Shown here: one piece after another, positions 1-8,035 of the stretch
How positions within the stretch are numbered: the first letter of the stretch is position 1
How the letters are laid out: each line of letters starts with the position of its first letter
Assembly: GCF_900115755.1 (NCBI RefSeq)
Contig: NZ_FOXQ01000003.1
Coordinates: 310,001-374,000 of the forward strand
From: Parafilimonas terrae
Lineage (GTDB): Bacteria; Bacteroidota; Bacteroidia; Chitinophagales; Chitinophagaceae
Length of the DNA stretch: 64,000 bases
Reading direction: 5' to 3'
Made by a program: the position numbers and the translations under genes
Notes under the pieces: model-generated
Databases searched by the model: none
Told to the model about the DNA's origin: nothing
The model's input: only the letters and a program-made list of their open reading frames with translations

Positions 1-141
1 TGGCATAAATATACTACCGATGAAGGCGATGTGATAGGCATTTCAAAATTCGGTGAATCTGCACCTGGTGATGTAGTAATGAAAGAGTACGGCTTTACGG
101 TTGAGAACGTTGTAAATAAAGCAAAAGGGCTTTTAAAATAA
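1..141 (+). CDS. tkt: Transketolase, C-terminal end (partial)
   Basis: The window opens inside a plus-strand reading frame whose last 46 codons are visible. They contain [17 protein letters not shown] followed by [13 protein letters not shown] and a TAA stop. This is the typical end of transketolase, where a G-x-S-A-P segment and an EFGFT-like segment close the C-terminal domain. Transketolase moves two-carbon units between sugar phosphates with thiamine diphosphate in the cytoplasmic pentose phosphate pathway. The catalytic part lies outside the window, so full versus split (two-subunit) architecture cannot be judged. A strong hairpin follows 20 bases after the stop. Confidence 0.8.
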   Translation, partial: WHKYTTDEGDVIGISKFGESAPGDVVMKEYGFTVENVVNKAKGLLK

Positions 142-161
142 CGGAAGCTATATTACATAAT

Positions 162-202
162 AAAACAGGTTGTTACGGGAAATAACAACCTGTTTTATTT
201 TC
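162..202. terminator. Strong hairpin terminator, probably bidirectional
   Basis: A perfect 14-bp inverted repeat (162-175 paired with 183-196, 7-base loop) is followed by ATTTTTTC on the plus strand; on the minus strand its 3' arm reads into T-rich sequence. It sits between the convergent transketolase and beta-helix genes and can end both transcripts. Confidence 0.85.
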
Positions 203-215
203 TGCCAGAATCAAA

Positions 216-1415
216 TTATTTACTGGCTTTCCATTTAATATTGGGGTCCACTGCTATTTTAGCCGCCCCATTACTATATATTGCATTATTAGTTGTATAA
301 GTTGGATACGTCCTGTAAACACGCACACCAACATCCGTATTGGTGCCAATTGCATTATCATATACCGTAAATGTTGTATTTGTTGTAGGGTCTGTATAAC
401 GTGTGTCGATCATTATGCTCGCCATTCCATTCGCTCTATGGCCTGATAAGACCCCTGTATTGGATATTTTATTGTTTCTGATAGTAAGCGGGCCAGCCCC
501 CAGAGAAGATATACCCATTGTAAAAGTATTACTGATTGTATTATCATATACGTTGGCTGTAGTGTACCCCCCCAGGCTTATACCGGAACCCTGACCGTTC
601 GTATTATACTCAAAGCCGCAATTAGTAATGGTATTATTATAAATTTCATTAGTGCCTTGCGATGCACAGGATAATTGTATGCCACTCCTGTAAGTATCCT
701 TGATTATCATGTTATGCACTTTAATATTACCCAGGCGTAAAGGTTTTGGATAAATAGTCCTTCCATTGCACGTAATTGCTCTTTTCCCGTTAGGATCCGT
801 ACTTCCTAAGTACATACCTTCCTGGTTGCAGGATTGAATACGGCCATTGTAAATATTTATGCCTTTAATAACCCAGCTGGGATATTGCAGACTGTCAGCG
901 CATGATGCCTCCTGTTTTACCCAGTACCCATAAGTTTTATTGTAAATATCTACCCTTGCAATTATAATATTTGAAGAGCGGCCCTGGATGGTAACACCAA
1001 CACCACTATTTACAGTTGAGGAGATACGAAATCCATATTTATCCTTTGTTCCGTTACCTAAAACTTTTATATACCGGCAGTTAGTAAAAGAAAAACCTGA
1101 AGATAACTGAACCTGTGAGCCTTGGTTCACAATAACCACATGCTTACCCGCTTCGCCATAAATATTTTCAAGCGTACAATAACTCCATTTTCCCGTTAAA
1201 ACGAAGGTATCTCCCGGCGAATAGGAGAAATTTTTACCATTAATATATAGCCCCTGATCTCCACCCTGTTTTAGCAGGATGCGTTTAGGCTTTGCCGTTG
1301 CATCAGATTGTTCAGAAGATTGAACTGCGTCTGAAGATGAAATAGGGGTTTCCCCGGTTTTTGTACATGCATACCACGTACTTACTGCTAACAGCAGAAA
1401 TAACAATTTTCTCAT
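216..1415 (-). CDS. Parallel beta-helix lipoprotein, surface-glycan locus
   Basis: A predicted lipoprotein of 399 residues. The reading frame opens at 1487, but the Met at 1415 is preferred because it starts MRKLLFLLLAVSTWYAC, a signal peptide with a lipobox ending in Cys16. After a Ser/Thr/Gln-rich linker the rest consists of short repeats rich in Asn, Gly and Ile (NIIIARVDIYN, NEIYNNTITNCG, NVYDNTISNT, LTIRNNKISNT) that are typical of right-handed parallel beta-helices. Such folds occur in polysaccharide lyases, hydrolases, epimerases and binding proteins; I see no motif that fixes the activity. It is clearly paralogous to the protein at 32339-33586: both share QEGMYLGSTDPNG, KPLRLGNIKV and RSGIQLSC. 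Location next to the glycan genes suggests it acts on, or holds, the polysaccharide at the cell surface. Confidence 0.75.
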   Translation of the reverse strand: MRKLLFLLLAVSTWYACTKTGETPISSSDAVQSSEQSDATAKPKRILLKQGGDQGLYINGKNFSYSPGDTFVLTGKWSYCTLENIYGEAGKHVVIVNQGSQVQLSSGFSFTNCRYIKVLGNGTKDKYGFRISSTVNSGVGVTIQGRSSNIIIARVDIYNKTYGYWVKQEASCADSLQYPSWVIKGINIYNGRIQSCNQEGMYLGSTDPNGKRAITCNGRTIYPKPLRLGNIKVHNMIIKDTYRSGIQLSCASQGTNEIYNNTITNCGFEYNTNGQGSGISLGGYTTANVYDNTISNTFTMGISSLGAGPLTIRNNKISNTGVLSGHRANGMASIMIDTRYTDPTTNTTFTVYDNAIGTNTDVGVRVYRTYPTYTTNNAIYSNGAAKIAVDPNIKWKASK

Positions 1416-1550
1416 TCTTAAATGAATTTTAAGGCTTTTTTGAATTTGTAGAAAAAAATTTACACGCGCTGAGCCATCAAAAAACATTCCCGAATATAGT
1501 CAAATGTTAAATTAACATTTTTTTACATAAACAAATGTTTGTTATTTATT

Positions 1551-2696
1551 TTACCCTGTAGTGATTACAGTTTGAGGGGAAGTAACATTATTTTTTTGTA
1601 AGGGGTTTCTAACTCGTTTTATGTTCTTTTTATAAGTAAATAAGAACCACGCAAAATTGTTATAAATAAAAAGATTGTAAATAATTATCGACACTACACA
1701 GCCTGCAGTAATGCAGGAGATAAGTATGATATATACGTTATGAATGTCGAAAACATGTACCATGAGCGTTCTTGTAAAAGCGGCTATCATAACATGCATC
1801 ACGTATATATAAAGTGAATGATAGCCCAATATCCTCAACCATGACATCACATTCAATCTTTGCAACATGAATGAAAACGCAAGCATCGTAAAACAACCTG
1901 TAAATGCAATTACCAAAAATTCGGCCCGCATGGTTACAGTGGTGAGATAATACATGTCGTGGTTTAAATAAAATGTTTGGGCAAGGATAAAAAAGGGAAT
2001 GGCAACTAATAATGTAAACGGATTTTTAAAAAAAATTTGAACCCTTTCATGAAAGAATAACTGTGATATTGTATCGCCCACGGCAAAGAATATATAAAAT
2101 TCCATCCAGTCTGAAATCATACTTACGCTTTGCATATAAGGAGACAAAAAATAAAATCCCAAAGCAATAAGCAACAATAACCACCACCTTTGTGTAACAT
2201 ATTTTTTTATGAGAATATATACAACAGCTGCATTAAACAAAGCAGGCAAATACCAGAACTGGTCTAAGTTTCGTGGCTGATAAAATATATAAGTATAATC
2301 GATAAGCCCTCTGTTAGAATTGGTGAATCCTGATGAAATAATCTGCAGGGTTATTTGTATTATCACCCATATAAAATAAGGATACAATAATGTTTCAAAT
2401 TTATTTTCAATGTATTGCTTTACGGTTCTTTTTCTTAAACTCAAGCTCGCAAAAATTCCGGAAAGCATAAAAAACAAAGGCATACGAAAACTGTAAAAAA
2501 CCAGGTTCGCCTGTTCAAGATAGGGCGGTATATATTCACCGCTGCCTTCAATACCAAGCAAAGAATGCCTGTAAACAACCAAAACAATTGCAATGCCTTT
2601 AAGATAGTCAACCCAATGCAGCCTGCTTTTTTGCAGGGCAGGAAGGTTGAAGGCTTTTGATACCCAGCTTTGTTTTTGTACCAGGTTACTATTCAT
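1551..2696 (-). CDS. Acyltransferase 3 family membrane protein
   Basis: A polytopic membrane protein of 381 residues with about ten hydrophobic segments. The N-terminus has HWVDYLKGIAIVLVVYRHS, matching the D-x-L-(R/K)-G-x-A...H signature of acyltransferase 3 proteins, and later FRMPLFFMLSGI. These proteins transfer O-acetyl or other acyl groups to sugars of surface glycans across the inner membrane. The frame extends upstream to 2744, but the ATG at 2696 is chosen because it overlaps the stop of the preceding gene in an ATGAATAG junction. Last gene of the minus-strand series before the beta-helix gene. It is closer to the fucose-4-O-acetylase-like branch than to its OafA-like neighbour. The acyl group and sugar cannot be told from sequence. 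Confidence 0.8.
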   Translation of the reverse strand: MNSNLVQKQSWVSKAFNLPALQKSRLHWVDYLKGIAIVLVVYRHSLLGIEGSGEYIPPYLEQANLVFYSFRMPLFFMLSGIFASLSLRKRTVKQYIENKFETLLYPYFIWVIIQITLQIISSGFTNSNRGLIDYTYIFYQPRNLDQFWYLPALFNAAVVYILIKKYVTQRWWLLLLIALGFYFLSPYMQSVSMISDWMEFYIFFAVGDTISQLFFHERVQIFFKNPFTLLVAIPFFILAQTFYLNHDMYYLTTVTMRAEFLVIAFTGCFTMLAFSFMLQRLNVMSWLRILGYHSLYIYVMHVMIAAFTRTLMVHVFDIHNVYIILISCITAGCVVSIIIYNLFIYNNFAWFLFTYKKNIKRVRNPLQKNNVTSPQTVITTG

Positions 2697-3897
2697 GGGA
2701 AGCTGGTTTAAAAAAAGTAAATTCTGAAGCGGGCTGCTGTACAACCTGAATATTTGCTTTTCCAGTTTTCTTCTTTGTAAAAAGAGAATCTTTAAGTTTA
2801 AGAAACCTGGATTCGTAAACCCTGAAACTTAAGTTTGCAAACAGATAAACAATTATAACATACGGAATAAAAACAACTACTTTCAAAGCAAGATTATCTG
2901 TTATAAAAATACGGTTACATACATATTCGAGAATGGCCCAGTGAAAAAGATACATACCATAAGATACTTTACCAACATTAACCATCCAGTTGGTTTCAAG
3001 CAGCTTTCTTACAGAGGCAAATGCTTTATTGCTGTTATAGCTAATTAATGCGAGAATAAACGAAGCAAATAGAAAATTCAGCACCGTGTAATGCCAAACA
3101 TGCTGGTATAAATGTGTTTGGCCACTATTATATCCCAGATCATTAAAAAAATATTTACCGGAGTCTGTATTAGCGAAGTTGACAATGCCTGCAATAATTG
3201 CAATAACAAGCGCGACAGTAAAAATCCGTTGCGGTTTTTTTATCTTTTTATCCAATGACAAAACCGGGATCAATCCACCCATAAAAAAAGCGTCCAGGTG
3301 GCTTAATGTGTTCCAGTAAACAATATCGGCAACAACAGGCTCCGACAAACCTTTTGCCGTATAATATTCGCCCAGCAAAAACCTTGTAATAGGTGAAATA
3401 AAAATTATCGCGATCATTAAAGTTTTTGTAAACCGCTGCGGGCATAAAAAAATGATCAATGGAAAAAACAAATAAAACTGCTCCTCAACCGAAAGCGACC
3501 ATAAATGTGTAAAAAGCGGGTTGCCCTCCCAACCAGGCAACGATCGTGTGTAATTGAATGTATAGGTAAATAAATAAGATGCATATTCAGAATAATAAGA
3601 AGGAAAATGAAAAAGCAGGTATGCAAGCGTTATAAACAGCAGGTACCCAAAGTATAAAGGGAAAATACGCAGTGAACGTCTTACCCAGAATTTCTTAAAT
3701 TTAAAGGAGAGTGATGATTCAGCGTTTTGTTTTTCCTTCCATAAAATACCTGTTATTAAAAATCCGGAGAGTACAAAAAACAACTGTACGCCAAGCCAGC
3801 CAAAGTGTGTTATTTCAGCATGAAAGCTCATAACCAAAATAATAGCAATAGCGCGCAAGCCATCCAAACTTTTAATATATCCTGAATTACTATTCAT
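2689..3897 (-). CDS. OafA/YrhL-like O-acyltransferase
   Basis: A 402-residue membrane protein of the acyltransferase 3 family. The start shows SLDGLRAIAIILVMSFHAE, with the catalytic-type His, then FGWLGVQLFFVLSGFLITGIL, a signature of OafA/YrhL-type sugar O-acetylases, and WSLSVEEQFYLFFPL in the middle. About ten membrane segments follow. It lacks the C-terminal SGNH domain that some OafA proteins have. Expected role: O-acylation of a repeat unit or of the finished polysaccharide. Its ATG overlaps the stop of the GT-C gene upstream by 8 bases, and its own stop overlaps the next acyltransferase in the same way, so the three are translationally coupled. Confidence 0.87.
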   Translation of the reverse strand: MNSNSGYIKSLDGLRAIAIILVMSFHAEITHFGWLGVQLFFVLSGFLITGILWKEKQNAESSLSFKFKKFWVRRSLRIFPLYFGYLLFITLAYLLFHFPSYYSEYASYLFTYTFNYTRSLPGWEGNPLFTHLWSLSVEEQFYLFFPLIIFLCPQRFTKTLMIAIIFISPITRFLLGEYYTAKGLSEPVVADIVYWNTLSHLDAFFMGGLIPVLSLDKKIKKPQRIFTVALVIAIIAGIVNFANTDSGKYFFNDLGYNSGQTHLYQHVWHYTVLNFLFASFILALISYNSNKAFASVRKLLETNWMVNVGKVSYGMYLFHWAILEYVCNRIFITDNLALKVVVFIPYVIIVYLFANLSFRVYESRFLKLKDSLFTKKKTGKANIQVVQQPASEFTFFKPASHE

Positions 3898-5503
3898 TAT
3901 AATACTTAACCGTTATATCTGTTGGCAATAAAGATTGATATGTTGTTAGGTTCTTTATTAAAGTTTCATCACTTTCCGGCTTAATGGCATAAAAAGAAAC
4001 AGTTGCATCGCCGCAAATAACATTGTTCTCAATTTGCCATGTAGCCACTTTTTTCCATTTATGCAGCAAAGCATCATCAAACCAGCTATCATATACAATG
4101 GCAAATTCCACTTTATTCTTTTGCACAATTTCATTTAAAAATTCGGGCGTATCATAGCCATCTTTTTTTGCTTTCGCTACATCCATATTAGCCAGTCCCC
4201 AAAGGTCAACTATGGTTGACTGGTTAAAGAAGGAAACGGCACCAATATCATTTACTGCAATCGTATCGGTATTATAAAACTTCTTTATAAAATTCCCCAT
4301 CTGATATTGTTGTTCATAAATATTGGTACACGCCTGCGCGGCTTTGGAATAAGCTGCTGCGCTTCTTAGTATCAAAGGAAAAAAAAGAAAGAAAAAGATG
4401 AACGCGAATACCGGTAAAAGCACTTTATTTTCTCGCCAACGTATTTGTTTTATGTATTTAACCACCAATACAGAAACTATGACAACTGTACACATAACGA
4501 GGTAGGCTTCATAACGGTAAAACCAACCAGTTTTTGCAAATGCCAGTTGCAATACAGTGCATATAGTAATGAATAAAATAATCAAAGAATAATCAGGTTT
4601 ATTTTTTAATTGTTTCCAGAAAAGTAAATAAGCGCATGGAAGAATCAATAACAGTCTTTGTGTAGCCAATGCAGTAATACCCGTTTTTGCAAGCGTTAAT
4701 TTTTCAATTAATATATTACTTAAATAACCAGAAAAACCACTGTGAGATAACTCAACAGGGCTTGCCTTCAGCAAAACAGAATTCGGCAGGAAATAACTGT
4801 CTTTAAGCAGTGAAATGAAACCAAAAATTACTAACGGCAATATGGAAACAAATCCCAGTAAAAATGCCGGAATAATCTTCCTGTAATAGAGCAGTGCACA
4901 ACAGGCAATGGCAATTATGAACAAACCCTCATACCGTATGGAACAAATAATCATTCCATATATAAACAGGCTTTTGGGGATAGACCTTTCTCTCGTTTTT
5001 GTCCATTCGGAAAAATTAAAAATAAAGAGAAAGGAAAAGAGGCATTGTATGGTATGCTCCATGCCGCTTATAATAAGTATGGGCAGCGGTGTAAAAAATA
5101 TTACAAGCAATAGAACCAGTAATTGCCATATAAACCCTACATCTTCTTTTTGCAACCTGCGCTGAATAATGAAAATTAAAATAACTGCTGCAACAAGGTT
5201 TACAATAAAAGGAATTAAAGTGTTTACAGAAAACAACTTAAATAAAGCGCTTAATAGCACCGTGTATAAAATGGAGGAAGATGCAGATTGAAATGCTTCC
5301 GGAGAAATGCCCCAATTATTATGCAGTGCCAGGTTTTTGGCTATTACCATGTGAATATAGGTATCATCAAGAGGGTAAATAAGCTTACCATCCGTTAACC
5401 GGAAAACCTGCATTTCAATTAAGACAAGCGGAAGAATTAATGCAATTAAAGCTGTAATTAAAACTATTATTTTTTGCCTGGTAATGGATTTATTCTGTTG
5501 CAC
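3890..5503 (-). CDS. GT-C type membrane glycosyltransferase
   Basis: A 537-residue protein with about ten membrane segments and a soluble C-terminal part of roughly 140 residues. The first loop contains YPLDDTYIHMVIAKNLA, the acidic pair that GT-C glycosyltransferases use after the first membrane helix to bind a polyprenyl-phosphate sugar. The C-terminal part has STIVDLWGLANMDVAKAKKD, a pattern also seen (DLMGLNNIAMG) in the AftB-like protein at 27149-28846. The start codon is GTG at 5503; there is no better in-frame ATG nearby. The TolC-like stop lies 7 bases upstream and the next acyltransferase overlaps its end. Likely function: sugar transfer to the glycan on the periplasmic side, perhaps arabinofuranose from the pathway at 33608-37333 (inference). 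Confidence 0.7.
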   Translation of the reverse strand: MQQNKSITRQKIIVLITALIALILPLVLIEMQVFRLTDGKLIYPLDDTYIHMVIAKNLALHNNWGISPEAFQSASSSILYTVLLSALFKLFSVNTLIPFIVNLVAAVILIFIIQRRLQKEDVGFIWQLLVLLLVIFFTPLPILIISGMEHTIQCLFSFLFIFNFSEWTKTRERSIPKSLFIYGMIICSIRYEGLFIIAIACCALLYYRKIIPAFLLGFVSILPLVIFGFISLLKDSYFLPNSVLLKASPVELSHSGFSGYLSNILIEKLTLAKTGITALATQRLLLILPCAYLLFWKQLKNKPDYSLIILFITICTVLQLAFAKTGWFYRYEAYLVMCTVVIVSVLVVKYIKQIRWRENKVLLPVFAFIFFFLFFPLILRSAAAYSKAAQACTNIYEQQYQMGNFIKKFYNTDTIAVNDIGAVSFFNQSTIVDLWGLANMDVAKAKKDGYDTPEFLNEIVQKNKVEFAIVYDSWFDDALLHKWKKVATWQIENNVICGDATVSFYAIKPESDETLIKNLTTYQSLLPTDITVKYYNE

Positions 5504-5510
5504 TATTAAT

Positions 5511-6311
5511 TTATTTTAAGGCATCTTCCAGGCTCATTCCAATCAATCTTTCAAGTTCCACTTTTAAAAGGTCCTGCTGAAGCTGCAGGTCAATACCTTT
5601 TACAATTTCATCATTATATTTTTTTGAAGCCTCATTATAAAGTTCTAATGTCGTAGTTCCTTCTTTAAACTTTTGTTCCGTTTGCATAAAACTTATCTGC
5701 TCATCATCAATAACCTGGTTTTGAATAATCAGCAATTTTTCATTGGCCTTATATTGTTTATAGTCTTTCAACACTTCGGCTTTTATTGATTTAGCCAATT
5801 CCTGTTGCTGTCCTTTGGCAATTGTTTGCGATTGCCTTGTTATTTTTATATCAGTACCATTGCCCACAATCATACCTATTGGAATAGTTACACCGAAAAA
5901 ATATTTTGGATAAACATAAGCTGTAGTGCTGGTATTAGCCTTTTTTGCAAAAGATTGATCATTATAAGAGGTGGATAAACTCAATAAGTTAAGCCAGTTG
6001 CTTCTTTGCTTTTTTAACTGGTATTCCAGTATTTTATTCTGGGCTTCGGTTTGCTTATACTGCGGTTGTGCCAGCGCAAGCCGCACAAGTTTGTTTTCAA
6101 TTGCAGTATCATCGGCTACTCCCCTGCCTAAGAGTTTTTGCATTGAAGCAGAATGCGAAATATTGTCCTGCGGCACGGTATCAATAATGGCTTCCTGCGC
6201 TGTGCCGGATGAAACCTGATTATCTGAAGGGCCTTGTGCATAAGCGCCCATGAGGCTGCCGAGGCAAATAACAAGCATTATAAATGCAGGGGCTGTTTTA
6301 GTCTTTGTCAT
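5511..6311 (-). CDS. Short TolC-family-like periplasmic/outer membrane protein
   Basis: A 266-residue exported protein with a signal peptide (about residues 1-26, ending GAYAQG). Residues about 75-266 are helix-rich and look like one outer-membrane-efflux repeat: LALAQPQYKQTEAQNKILEYQLKKQ, a short beta-hairpin-like segment YFFGVTIPIG, then a long helix pair ending LELYNEASKKYNDEIVKG. Full TolC proteins carry two such repeats in about 430-480 residues, so this is half size. It sits between the polymerase and a GT-C gene, and no Wza-type export lipoprotein was seen in the window. It may form part of the polysaccharide export channel or brace the co-polymerase; this is a guess from context. Confidence 0.6.
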   Translation of the reverse strand: MTKTKTAPAFIMLVICLGSLMGAYAQGPSDNQVSSGTAQEAIIDTVPQDNISHSASMQKLLGRGVADDTAIENKLVRLALAQPQYKQTEAQNKILEYQLKKQRSNWLNLLSLSTSYNDQSFAKKANTSTTAYVYPKYFFGVTIPIGMIVGNGTDIKITRQSQTIAKGQQQELAKSIKAEVLKDYKQYKANEKLLIIQNQVIDDEQISFMQTEQKFKEGTTTLELYNEASKKYNDEIVKGIDLQLQQDLLKVELERLIGMSLEDALK

Positions 6312-6362
6312 TTTAAATTTGATTTTTAGTTTTTCACCAATGCGGCGTGTGCGGCACAGGCT

Positions 6363-7907
6363 TTAGGTATATTTAAGTTCTGGATTTTCTTTTTCTTCTG
6401 TGTTAACTGAATATTCTTTATCCTTTTTAAAACCTTTCAGCTTAAGAGTTAAAGCAATTATTGGATAATATACCACCGTGTCGGTAATTTGTCCAATGGC
6501 ATCCTGTGCAAAATCGGCAATATAAAATGAAAACAAAAATGCGCAGGAAGCCGCATATAATACTTTGGCATCCGCATCATCCGTATCAAAATAACCGCGA
6601 ATACAATTCTTTAAAACAACAAAATACAAAATGCAAATGAAGATCAGGCCAACCCATCCTGTTTCCAAAGCTTTTTTAAGATAACCGCTATCCGGAGGAA
6701 ACCCTGCAAGGTAATGTGATGGATTAAACCGCAAGCCACCGGCGCCGGTTGTACATAATCCGCCTCCAATTGGATGAGAATAAATATAAGGCTGAATAAA
6801 TGCCCTGTTTGTTTCCCTCACCTTATAAGAATCATCGTTTGCGCCGTTGAAAGTAGTTCTGAACCGGTTCACGGTAGCATTGCCATAAAAAGGGCCATAC
6901 ATTAAAACAACAAACCCCAGCGCAGCAAATGCGGTAAATATCTGCGTACTTTTTTTATTAATTGTTAGCAGCATAAACATCACCAATCCTGCCGCTGCCA
7001 TTGCATTGGCAGTTCTTGTACCTGAATATGCCATTCCTAAAAACATGAGCATAACACCTGCCAGGATAGTTAATTTAACAGGCAATCTTTTTTCATTCAC
7101 AGCTATTATTAAATAGAAAATTCCGCAGGATGCCATCATTATGCCGTAAGCTGTTGGATCAGACATAGTGGAGAATTTGCGGAAATCGCCGGCAATAAAA
7201 ATCAATCCAAAGCGGTTATCATCTGCCATTGCCCATGCCCTTTCATAATCAAATAATCCATGCCATTGCTGAATGCAGCCATATAAGCCCGTAATGGTGC
7301 AAACAATAAATAAGCCCGTTAAAAATTTCCGCACACTTTCATAATTGTCAAAGGCTTTATAGGCAATAAAAAGAAAAACTAATGTGCCCAGCGATTTTCT
7401 TATAGTTTGGAACCACCCGTCGAATGAACGGGCATAAGGATTGAACAATTCAATCATCAGGTAAAAAAACAATGCAAGGATAGCAATAACAACGGGCGTG
7501 TGCACAAATTCATCCAATGTTTTTTTAAGATGCACTCTCTTTATAAAAAAACTGAATAACGTGGCAAGCATCAGTATATCCGATGCAACGCCCGTGGGAA
7601 ATTCATCATTAAAAAAGAAACGTGAAAAAGCAAAGGCAAAAAAAGAATAAATAAGGTTGATGAACAGGCCCGTTAATGTATCTAACATGCAGGCAAGCAC
7701 AACGGCCACACCACATATTAACCCGGCGATGCCAATGCCTAAAGTTGTTTGAGCGGCGAAAAGATATCCCAGCGCTATAGCAAAAAAAGCAACCAGGATA
7801 TAGCCAATAACGTTGTTCAGTTTTTGCTCAATAAAAATCTTATGCAAAAACCGGCCAACTTTAAGCGATATTGAATCCTTAAACCGTTCTATATCAGAAA
7901 ACGCCAT
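6363..7907 (-). CDS. O-antigen ligase/Wzy-like polysaccharide polymerase
   Basis: A 514-residue membrane protein with about twelve hydrophobic segments and one larger periplasmic loop near residues 340-400 that contains YIYSHPIGGGLCTTGAGG and PDSGYLKKALETGWVGLI. This G-x-G...D-S-x-(Y/W)-L...E-x-G-x-x-G pattern is the usual signature of Wzy_C/O-antigen-ligase-type proteins. These polymerise lipid-linked repeat units or ligate glycans in the periplasm. A polymerase role is favoured by its place directly after the Wzc-like gene. The cytoplasmic C-terminus is charged (KEKENPEL). It ends 52 bases before the TolC-like gene, in the same direction, so they probably share a transcript. Confidence 0.8.
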   Translation of the reverse strand: MAFSDIERFKDSISLKVGRFLHKIFIEQKLNNVIGYILVAFFAIALGYLFAAQTTLGIGIAGLICGVAVVLACMLDTLTGLFINLIYSFFAFAFSRFFFNDEFPTGVASDILMLATLFSFFIKRVHLKKTLDEFVHTPVVIAILALFFYLMIELFNPYARSFDGWFQTIRKSLGTLVFLFIAYKAFDNYESVRKFLTGLFIVCTITGLYGCIQQWHGLFDYERAWAMADDNRFGLIFIAGDFRKFSTMSDPTAYGIMMASCGIFYLIIAVNEKRLPVKLTILAGVMLMFLGMAYSGTRTANAMAAAGLVMFMLLTINKKSTQIFTAFAALGFVVLMYGPFYGNATVNRFRTTFNGANDDSYKVRETNRAFIQPYIYSHPIGGGLCTTGAGGLRFNPSHYLAGFPPDSGYLKKALETGWVGLIFICILYFVVLKNCIRGYFDTDDADAKVLYAASCAFLFSFYIADFAQDAIGQITDTVVYYPIIALTLKLKGFKKDKEYSVNTEEKENPELKYT

Positions 7908-8035
7908 GCTAAAAGAATAATATTTTCAGGAAAATATAAACCAGTATGGCGGCTGCCGCAAGTGTTACTATTTTTTCGTGAATTGATACTTTTCTCCTGG
8001 TCATTGTCATAGGAATTAAATTATAAAATAATTGA

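Noticed and set aside
1501-1541. AT-rich palindrome AAATGTTAAATTAACATTT near 1502-1520 as an operator
   Set aside because: It is AT-only apart from two bases and lies where a transcript end is expected; chance or a weak hairpin is as likely.
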